A stretch of 5,072 nt of DNA from Flavobacteriales bacterium UBA5869 (GTDB lineage Bacteria > Bacteroidota > Bacteroidia > Flavobacteriales_D > Crocinitomicaceae). How positions within the stretch are numbered: position 1 is the stretch's first letter; the number at the start of each line of letters is the position of its first letter. The stretch spans positions 1 through 5,072 of the forward strand of contig DJFP01000219.1 in assembly GCA_002432565.1 (NCBI GenBank), in the 5' to 3' direction. Below are positions 1 through 4,634 of the stretch, piece after piece. Under the pieces are notes generated by a model that saw only the letters and a program-made list of their open reading frames with translations, was not told the DNA's origin and did no database searches. The position numbers and the translations under genes are program-made.

Positions 1-1944
1 GAGAAAGACAACGAGTTATTGGTGAATGGCAAACCATTCACCGGAACATTCAAATTGACGGACAAAACGGGCGGTTTTAGTGTAAAAGCCACTGACAAAT
101 CGATCCAGCTATCCCTTCCAACTATGAAAACGGACCTGAAACTTTATCAATCAGCCGTAAAATCGTATTTGAAATCCAAAAAGAGAAATGACCTGCTTTT
201 GGGGTATGTTTCTGAGTTTGGCGGTTCCGGACAGCTTTCACACGTAATCTCAGGTTTTTTCCCGGAACTTTACGGAGTTTTCTCTGCACTTTATGAACGG
301 CCTGCCTATAAACTTGACGGACAGTCCCGCTCCGAAGAAGAACTGTACAGCAGAAGCATCACCTCCGAACAATCATCCGGCCTTACCCAGGCAGCAGGAA
401 AATACCTGAACGGAAAAGCAGAAGGTGTCTGGATTTACAAAGACCAAGCCGGAAAAGTAAAATCTACCATCGGCTACAAAAACGGCGAACCGCACGGCGA
501 CAATTTCGATTATGGAGTAGCATTCCCGAAACCAAAACCTCAAAAAGAACTGGAAGAGGAATACTACGGTTACGAGGATCCCATTGAAAAATACGAGGAA
601 TACCCACTGAAAAAGACCTATTACCTGGAATCGAAAAGCACTTATAGAAACGGGAATTTACAAGGTCCATATACCACTATGAACTGGAAAGGCGACACGC
701 TGACCTATTCAAATTTTGTGGACGGCGCCAAAGAAGGACTGGAATTCAAAAGAAACAAACTGTTCTTCAGTCAATCTTATTATAGAAACGGTTATCTCGA
801 CGGGAATGTAAAAACTTATTTTACCAACCCGGAAAAAGATTCCGTACTGATCTTTGACCTGGGATTCAAGAACGGAGCACTGCAAGGTGAATCTGTTGCC
901 TACCATTCAAATGGCAAACTGGCTAAAAAAGGTTTTTTCCTGAGCGGTCAGCCCATCGATGATTACGAAGCTTACGATACCCTTGGTTTCAAATACCAGT
1001 ACGTCAAATTCCAATACAACCAGCCGGTTGAGGAAAAAATCTGGGAAGAGAATGAATTGAGTGTGCGTTACGAATTTGACTGGAGAGATTCCATTCCGTT
1101 CAATTTCGCGGATATCACCAACAGTTCCAGTATCGATCAGCTGATTTACCAGGCGGGATATTCGGATTACGGGTTATACGAACCTTACTACGGAAGACCT
1201 AGTTTGGTCAATAAATCTGGAATTGACTACCACATTACCAAATACTATCCGAATGACACTGTAGCGCGGACCGGTATGATTTCAAAAGGCGTAAAAACAG
1301 GCTGCTGGAAGTATTTCAATTACTTCGGAAAAAAATTGATGGAAGTGGAATACTTTGACAGTATTATTACCGTAAACGACAGCATCAAATTCAAATCGAA
1401 AGGAATTCTTTACTACCTGGATGAACACGATAATCCTTTGAGCAAAAACTGGATCATTGAAAAATTCGAAAAGTACGATTGTTCCCATACAGATCATAAT
1501 GAAGAACGTATGCTGTATTGCTTCTGGGAAAAAGACAGTACCCAGCACCGGAAGAACGGCTACGTTAAAAACTATTACGACAATGGCTCCATTCAAAACG
1601 AAGGCTGGGTGAAAGACGGATTGCCGACCGGAATCTGGAAACTATACGATGTTAACGGGAACTTGAACCAGGTTGGTGAATACGTCATGGGTAAACGCAA
1701 CGGAAGATGGCTTAAAGGGGATTTGGGAAGTGTAAAGAACATGAGCGAAATCTGTCTGAACCCGAACCTTGAAAACCTGGATGCTATTCTGAGCTACCAG
1801 GAAAAACTACTGGATGTGAGCGTCATCACCTACCAGATCGGGAAAGAACTGAAGCGAAAATATTACGGAATTAACATGAACAACGGGGATGCCCCGGAAG
1901 GTTATTACGGAGAAGAAGACATGTACATGAATTACGGGGAATAG
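1..1944 (+). CDS. MORN-like (YwqK-type) repeat protein, 5' end missing
   Basis: The frame is open from base 1, so the true start lies upstream; the GTG at 19 reads as an internal valine (context LLVNGKPFTG). About 647 residues are visible. The protein carries many copies of the MORN_2/YwqK-type pattern, roughly 'Y-x-NG-x-x-x-G-x-[WY]-x-x-Y-x-x-x-G'. Counting from base 19, examples lie near residues 128-163 (YLNGKAEGVWIY, YKNGEPHG), 208-215 (YRNGNLQG), 255-262, 283-300, 417-445, 513-540 and 549-567. Residues 175-202 form an acidic, tyrosine-rich insert, and the C-terminus is acidic and Tyr/Gly-rich. Such repeats form stacked beta-hairpins. In Bacteroidota they are common in large proteins of unknown role, often named 'YwqK family antitoxin' without evidence of antitoxin activity. 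The first ~120 visible residues are not repeat-like, and I do not recognise them. No partner toxin is visible. Function is unknown; the repeat call is fairly secure. Confidence 0.85.
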   Translation, partial: EKDNELLVNGKPFTGTFKLTDKTGGFSVKATDKSIQLSLPTMKTDLKLYQSAVKSYLKSKKRNDLLLGYVSEFGGSGQLSHVISGFFPELYGVFSALYERPAYKLDGQSRSEEELYSRSITSEQSSGLTQAAGKYLNGKAEGVWIYKDQAGKVKSTIGYKNGEPHGDNFDYGVAFPKPKPQKELEEEYYGYEDPIEKYEEYPLKKTYYLESKSTYRNGNLQGPYTTMNWKGDTLTYSNFVDGAKEGLEFKRNKLFFSQSYYRNGYLDGNVKTYFTNPEKDSVLIFDLGFKNGALQGESVAYHSNGKLAKKGFFLSGQPIDDYEAYDTLGFKYQYVKFQYNQPVEEKIWEENELSVRYEFDWRDSIPFNFADITNSSSIDQLIYQAGYSDYGLYEPYYGRPSLVNKSGIDYHITKYYPNDTVARTGMISKGVKTGCWKYFNYFGKKLMEVEYFDSIITVNDSIKFKSKGILYYLDEHDNPLSKNWIIEKFEKYDCSHTDHNEERMLYCFWEKDSTQHRKNGYVKNYYDNGSIQNEGWVKDGLPTGIWKLYDVNGNLNQVGEYVMGKRNGRWLKGDLGSVKNMSEICLNPNLENLDAILSYQEKLLDVSVITYQIGKELKRKYYGINMNNGDAPEGYYGEEDMYMNYGE

Positions 1945-1963
1945 CTTCGTTTACAGGTGTAAC

Positions 1964-2001
1964 CGGATTTCAAAGGGGTTTTCTCCAACCTTTTGGAACC
2001 G
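1964..2001 (+). terminator. Long imperfect hairpin after the MORN gene, possible terminator
   Basis: Two 13-base arms (1964-1976 and 1989-2001) pair with eleven matches, two of them G-U, and two mismatches around a 12-base loop. The hairpin begins 20 bases after the TAG stop at 1942-1944. No run of T follows the distal arm, so it is not a classic intrinsic terminator. It could instead stabilise the 3' end of the MORN transcript or act with a termination factor. The structure is seen; the role is inferred. Confidence 0.35.
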
Positions 2002-2044
2002 TTCGCTAAACAAGTCATACACTTTACATAAATCCCACGGTATT

Positions 2045-2061
2045 AGTTACTTTGAATAACT
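2045..2061. promoter_or_regulatory. Candidate MarR operator (imperfect palindrome)
   Basis: The 17-bp stretch AGTTACTTTGAATAACT has 5-bp perfect outer arms (AGTTA/TAACT) plus one further inner T/A pair. It lies 50 bp before the MarR start and contains the upstream TTG element of the predicted promoter. MarR proteins bind near-palindromic sites of about this size and often repress their own genes, so autoregulation is a reasonable inference. The sequence CTTTGAAT recurs at 2075-2082 over the downstream promoter box. Confidence 0.4.
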
Positions 2062-2079
2062 GTTTTGGTCGTAACTTTG
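2052..2079 (+). promoter_or_regulatory. Predicted Bacteroidota-type promoter of the MarR gene
   Basis: TAACTTTG at 2072-2079 fits the TAnnTTTG -7 consensus of Bacteroidota exactly. A TTG at 2052-2054 lies 17 bp upstream, at the short end of the 17-23 bp spacing reported for Flavobacterium promoters. Transcription would start near 2086, leaving a leader of about 25 bases. The leader is A-rich and has no clear Shine-Dalgarno sequence, which is normal in this phylum. Confidence 0.5.
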
Positions 2080-2110
2080 AATTTAGCTGAAAACCTGAAA
2101 TCAAAAAAGT

Positions 2111-2569
2111 ATGATTGAAATAGAAAATACTAACATGGCAAAATTGATTGAACTAATCGATTCGATCAAGGACATGCGCTTTATTATCCAGACCTATTTT
2201 AAGAAACGTTTGAAAAACAACGACCTGGGAATTACCGTTGAAATGCTGGAAGTATTAATGGTATTATCGCGGGGAAATAAAATCAATCAGAAAGAAATTG
2301 CAGACCGCGTCCGAAAGAATAAAGCCAACCTCACTCCCATCATTCATAAACTTTCCCTGAAAGGCTTGCTGCTTCGAAAAGAAGATCCCAAAGACAGAAG
2401 AAACAACATCATTTCTTTAACGGAGAAAGGCAAAAAGCTGTGCTCCACCTACGACGCCATGTTCGAAGAATTCTATGCAGGTTTTCTAAATGATGTAGAC
2501 ATCCAAAACCTGGATAAAACCATTAGTATGCTCCGCAAGATCGGACAGCAGGTTTCCAGTATAGGTTAA
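2111..2569 (+). CDS. MarR-family winged-helix transcriptional regulator
   Basis: The 152-residue protein has the usual MarR length and layout. An N-terminal dimerisation helix (about 10-35) is followed by a winged helix-turn-helix, with helices at about 42-54 and 58-68 (INQKEIADRV) and the recognition helix at 71-86 (KANLTPIIHKLSLKGL). The wing carries the family signature DxRxxxxxLTxKG, here as DRRNNIISLTEKG at 95-107. C-terminal helices (about 112-148) would complete the dimer. MarR proteins are cytoplasmic dimers that usually repress their own gene or neighbours and are released by small ligands or thiol oxidation; the only cysteine is C111, at the start of the C-terminal helix. The ATG at 2111 is the first in frame after the promoter, and an in-frame ATG at 2135 (residue 9) is an alternative. 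No efflux pump or enzyme gene follows, so the target cannot be named. An intergenic palindrome suggests autoregulation. Confidence 0.92.
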   Translation: MIEIENTNMAKLIELIDSIKDMRFIIQTYFKKRLKNNDLGITVEMLEVLMVLSRGNKINQKEIADRVRKNKANLTPIIHKLSLKGLLLRKEDPKDRRNNIISLTEKGKKLCSTYDAMFEEFYAGFLNDVDIQNLDKTISMLRKIGQQVSSIG

Positions 2570-2595
2570 TTAGCGTGGACTAATTTTTCGTTTTT
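2568..2595 (+). terminator. Terminator-like hairpin at the end of the MarR gene
   Basis: AATTAG (2568-2573) and CTAATT (2580-2585) form a perfect 6-bp stem with a 6-base loop. TTTTTCGTTTTT follows, with the T-run starting inside the distal arm. The stem overlaps the MarR stop codon (2567-2569) and is AT-rich, so it is weak, but position and T-run fit an intrinsic terminator. It also separates the MarR gene from the convergent small gene ending at 2598. Confidence 0.45.
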
Positions 2596-2597
2596 GT

Positions 2598-2729
2598 TCA
2601 TCCCCTCAGAAAAATAATTTCGTCCTTCAATTCGGAAATGAGCCTTTCATAAATCTCATTCTTTGATTTGTCTGTTACTACATTCATTTGAGTGGCTGCA
2701 TTCCCTCCATGTTGTAAAATAGCCGCCAT
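2598..2729 (-). CDS. Probable 43-aa small protein resembling an XRE-regulator C-terminal tail
   Basis: On the minus strand an ATG at 2729 opens 43 codons ending in TGA at 2598-2600. AAAAGGAG directly abuts the ATG, a strong ribosome-binding sequence for this phylum although the spacing is unusually tight. The N-terminal third is Gly/Asn/Ala-rich (QHGGNAATQMNVV). Residues about 22-42 read as an amphipathic, charged helix (KNEIYERLISELKDEIIFLR). This combination resembles the linker and dimerisation coiled coil at the C-terminal end of Bacteroidota XRE/Cro-type regulators, but no helix-turn-helix precedes it and an in-frame stop lies just upstream. It could be a real microprotein or the remnant of a deleted regulator gene. 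A promoter box and a palindrome directly upstream favour expression. It is convergent with the MarR gene and divergent from the lipoprotein operon. The ORF is seen; the family resemblance is judged by eye. Confidence 0.42.
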   Translation of the reverse strand: MAAILQHGGNAATQMNVVTDKSKNEIYERLISELKDEIIFLRG

Positions 2730-2744
2730 CTCCTTTTATGTAAC

Positions 2745-2775
2745 CAAAATTACAAGCATCACTTGTAAAGTAAAA
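2745..2775 (-). promoter_or_regulatory. Predicted promoter of the minus-strand small gene
   Basis: On the minus strand TAATTTTG (2752 to 2745) matches the TAnnTTTG -7 consensus exactly. The -33 position (2775 to 2772, 19 bp away) reads TTTT instead of TTTG. The box ends 15 bases before the ATG at 2729, giving a leader of only about 10 bases that contains AAAAGGAG. Confidence 0.4.
2750..2768. promoter_or_regulatory. Perfect 7-bp-arm palindrome, candidate repressor operator
   Basis: TTACAAG (2750-2756) and CTTGTAA (2762-2768) are perfect inverted arms around CATCA. The left arm covers three bases of the -7 box of the minus-strand small gene, so a bound dimer would block that promoter. The size fits an HTH-dimer operator, for example of XRE or MarR type. 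It lies about 100 bp upstream of the divergent lipoprotein operon and could control both sides. As an RNA hairpin it lacks a T-run on either strand, so it is unlikely to be a terminator. Confidence 0.45.
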
Positions 2776-2834
2776 ATGAAACATGGAGGATAAAATCAAC
2801 TATTTCAGATTTTTGCACCTATTTTAACCTTTTT

Positions 2835-2873
2835 AAGGAAAAACCGAACATGAAAAGCTTACTCGTTGCATGA
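2835..2873 (+). promoter_or_regulatory. Mini-ORF leader with ribosome-binding site before the lipoprotein operon
   Basis: AAGGA at 2835-2839 lies 10 bases before an ATG at 2850. That ATG opens seven codons (MKSLLVA) and stops at TGA 2871-2873. The stop overlaps the start of the next gene as ATGA, the same junction used between the two lipoprotein genes. The AAGGA is 30 bases from the lipoprotein ATG, too far to serve it directly, so translation of that gene may depend on re-initiation after the mini-ORF. Conservation would be needed to show the peptide matters. Confidence 0.3.
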
Positions 2874-4069
2874 AAGTTTTATTCTATCTCAGTATAATTA
2901 GCACTATAATCATTCAAGGTTGTGCGAGTAATAAGAATGTAGCATCTTATGAAGGCAAATTGAGCTTTATTTTTGACACAATCTATCATGATTACTCTGT
3001 TGACCTGACAAAGCAAATTACCGGAGGAACTGACCTTCATGTTTCTGATACATCTCTAATTCTAACATATAATTATTGCGGAAACAATCAAATCGTTTGC
3101 TTAGATCCTTTAAACGATGATTACTCCATTTTAAATCTGGAAAGCGGATGCCTCAAAGTTTTCACCAAACAAACCAAAACCGGCTATTACGTATTAAAGC
3201 GTGATGGAGAACTACTAACATATGATCAATCGGATGAAAGCAAGATCCCAAATGCACTGAAATTGAACGCCGCAGGAATTCAGGGTAAAGTGCTCACGAA
3301 TTTAAAATCGGATTCTTTACTATGGAAATTGGGATTAGATATTGAACAGTATAAACCCGGATCAGGAATGCTATACAATATTCCCGACAGCATATTTTAT
3401 TTCAGAGTCATGAAAAGTTTTGACACTGATAAAGGAGTTTATTCAAAAGAAAGTTCAGATTTTCCCATTTTTTGCCGATACAATTTAGTTACCGGAGAAA
3501 AACGTTTTTTCGGAAAAAAGCCCCTTTCAGTTGAAAGAAACTGGTATGGACTCTGCAGTGAAATTTATGATTTGTATATAGGAGACTCTATCATTGTAAG
3601 CGAAGGAGCTAATGCTCAAATAAAAATAATCAACACGCTGCAAAACAAGACAAAAACGATAACTGTTAAAAGTAGATATGATACAACCCCGATTAAAGAA
3701 TTCGTACTTCCAAAAAGCAGGGAAAATGCAAAAACATTAAAATTGCAGCATTTCCTCGAGTCGCCGTTATACGAAGCCATTTATTACAACCCATACACCA
3801 AATACTATTACCGTATTTTCCATCCTGCCATTGATAAGTATAACTCAAACGGTCTATTGAATACAAGCTATGATAAACCTTGCGTTCTAATGATTCTTGA
3901 TCAGAACTTCTCATTAGTTGATGAAGTAATTTTACCTCTGAAAGCAGCCCAGGCATTTCAGCTCCGACCTATAAAATCAGGAATAGAAGTTTGTCTCCCG
4001 GACTTAAACATTCAAACAAGCAAAAACAGCAAATTTGCCTTTCTTAAAATAACTCACTCACCTCGATGA
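2870..4069 (+). CDS. DUF4221-like, cysteine-rich lipoprotein
   Basis: The 399-residue protein starts with a lipoprotein signal peptide: MK, a hydrophobic stretch, then IIQGC with the lipidated cysteine at C18. The glutamine in the lipobox is slightly unusual. The mature part is rich in beta-strand-like segments of the kind 'QIVCLDPLNDDYSILNL'. Its C-terminal blocks, YNPYTKYYYRIFHP (306-319) and DKPCVLMILDQNF (335-347), resemble the Bacteroidota DUF4221 lipoprotein family, thought to be beta-propeller-like and of unknown function. The mature protein has seven further cysteines (C70, C77, C94, C202, C229, C338, C375), many for an exported protein. Its stop overlaps the next start (ATGA at 4066-4069), so the two genes are translationally coupled. 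The next gene encodes a CxxC thioredoxin-like lipoprotein, which could act on these cysteines. The ATG at 2870 is the only start in frame; a stop lies at 2834-2836. Lipoprotein call high, DUF4221 moderate. Confidence 0.8.
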   Translation: MKVLFYLSIISTIIIQGCASNKNVASYEGKLSFIFDTIYHDYSVDLTKQITGGTDLHVSDTSLILTYNYCGNNQIVCLDPLNDDYSILNLESGCLKVFTKQTKTGYYVLKRDGELLTYDQSDESKIPNALKLNAAGIQGKVLTNLKSDSLLWKLGLDIEQYKPGSGMLYNIPDSIFYFRVMKSFDTDKGVYSKESSDFPIFCRYNLVTGEKRFFGKKPLSVERNWYGLCSEIYDLYIGDSIIVSEGANAQIKIINTLQNKTKTITVKSRYDTTPIKEFVLPKSRENAKTLKLQHFLESPLYEAIYYNPYTKYYYRIFHPAIDKYNSNGLLNTSYDKPCVLMILDQNFSLVDEVILPLKAAQAFQLRPIKSGIEVCLPDLNIQTSKNSKFAFLKITHSPR

Positions 4070-4506
4070 AACTATTACCTTTAATATCCATTCTTTTTTT
4101 GACTTCATGTAATAATAATGAAACTAAAAATGTTCCTGACTTGGTTTTAAAGTTTAGTGAGAACCATTTAGACCATTTAATGAAGGAAGGACTCGAAAAA
4201 ACATTAGTTGTAGTTTTAAATCCTTCGGAATGTGGATCCTGCGAAGCAGAAGTAACTAGTTTTGTTAACTCAATTTATCCTAATTTTAAATCAATTACGG
4301 TTATTCCAAAGGACATCAAAATTTCTTCTGTCATTAAAAAATCCAAAACTATTTCTTTGGATAGAAAGGAATTAGATCAGCACGGCCTATTAAATGCCAA
4401 TGGAAGTATTCTGATTTTTGAAGGAAAAAAAAGCATCTATTTTTCACCAATCGACATATTGAACACTACTAAGATGAAAGACACAATTATTAGTTTAAGC
4501 AACTAA
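4066..4506 (+). CDS. Small thioredoxin-like lipoprotein with CGSC motif
   Basis: The 146-residue protein begins with a clear lipoprotein signal: MK, a hydrophobic core and lipobox LTSC with lipidation at C15. After a linker comes a short thioredoxin-like domain. The strand KTLVVVLNPSE (45-55) leads into CGSC (C56-C59) and a following helix; FKSITVIPKD (74-83) and GSILIFEGKK (113-122) look like later core strands. This resembles the TlpA/peroxiredoxin-like lipoproteins of Bacteroidota, which act on disulfides of exported proteins from the membrane. It is shorter than typical TlpA domains, and the usual cis-proline before the third core strand appears to be N112. The gene overlaps the upstream DUF4221-like gene by four bases, so the products are probably made together and may be functional partners. 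Very AT-rich. Redox activity is inferred from the CxxC motif; a non-enzymatic role is possible. Confidence 0.8.
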   Translation: MKLLPLISILFLTSCNNNETKNVPDLVLKFSENHLDHLMKEGLEKTLVVVLNPSECGSCEAEVTSFVNSIYPNFKSITVIPKDIKISSVIKKSKTISLDRKELDQHGLLNANGSILIFEGKKSIYFSPIDILNTTKMKDTIISLSN

Positions 4507-4634
4507 ATCAATACTGCTTGTAGGAAATTTAAAGTAGTAAGTCCACTATAGCAGCAAAAAAAATTGCATTCTCCCAACCTGAACCTTATTGGTAAACGTT
4601 TGTACTTCAAATAGTTTACTTAAAAACCTAAAGC
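4507..4634. other. Non-coding gap before the DUF4349 gene
   Basis: CTGCT (4514-4518) can pair with AGCAG (4550-4554) after the lipoprotein operon. An A8 run at 4556-4563 follows, which is the wrong polarity for a plus-strand intrinsic terminator. The hairpin at 4592-4619 is listed separately. No exact TAnnTTTG box is seen, so the promoter of the downstream gene is not resolved. Confidence 0.5.
4592..4619 (+). promoter_or_regulatory. Two-part hairpin or palindrome just upstream of the DUF4349 gene
   Basis: GTAAAC (4592-4597) pairs with GTTTAC (4614-4619), and inside it TTTG (4599-4602) pairs with CAAA (4608-4611) around TACTT. A small internal loop (G opposite TA) separates the two stems. It ends 15 bases before the ATG. 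AAACGTTT at 4594-4601 is also a perfect 8-bp palindrome. It could be a DNA operator or a 5'-leader RNA hairpin limiting access to the start. No T-run follows, so it is not a standard terminator. Confidence 0.35.

Larger units (their letters stand above)
2570..2869. other. Intergenic region between the MarR gene and the lipoprotein operon
   Basis: This 300-bp gap is not empty. It contains the MarR terminator-like hairpin, a minus-strand 43-codon ORF with promoter and palindrome, and a 10-bp inverted repeat (2704-2713 and 2780-2789). A seven-codon mini-ORF at 2850-2873 joins the next gene. No plus-strand promoter with both boxes is clear for the lipoprotein operon. The nearest match is GATTTTTG at 2808-2815, one base off TAnnTTTG but without an upstream TTG at the right spacing. 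Confidence 0.6.

Noticed and set aside
19..21. GTG as the start of the MORN protein
   Set aside because: The frame is open back to base 1, and the codon sits inside a repeat-like segment (LLVNGKPFTG), so the real start is outside the window.
464..1596. Minus-strand open frames at 464-670, 709-906 and 1282-1596
   Set aside because: They lie opposite the MORN repeat gene, resemble no family I know, have no promoter or ribosome-binding context, and are explained by the codon pattern of the plus-strand gene.
1..1944. MORN/YwqK repeat protein as an antitoxin of a toxin-antitoxin pair
   Set aside because: The YwqK antitoxin name is inherited through annotation; the repeat region is far larger than an antitoxin and no toxin gene is adjacent on the visible side.
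2783..2827. Plus-strand 14-codon ORF (MEDKINYFRF...)
   Set aside because: It is short and AT-rich, has no ribosome-binding sequence at proper spacing, and overlaps the inverted-repeat arm that explains its start.
3693..3956. Minus-strand open frame of 87 codons
   Set aside because: It is fully inside the DUF4221-like gene on the opposite strand and has no recognisable domain or start signal.
4515..4522. TGCTTGTA as a second half-site of the 2750-2768 palindrome
   Set aside because: It matches one arm plus two bases (8 bp), but no inverted partner lies next to it, and such a match is expected by chance in a window this size.
4514..4563. Stem plus A8 run as a terminator of the lipoprotein operon
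   Set aside because: The run after the stem is A, not T, on the plus strand; only five base pairs form across a 31-base loop. Reading on the minus strand would put the T-run before the stem.
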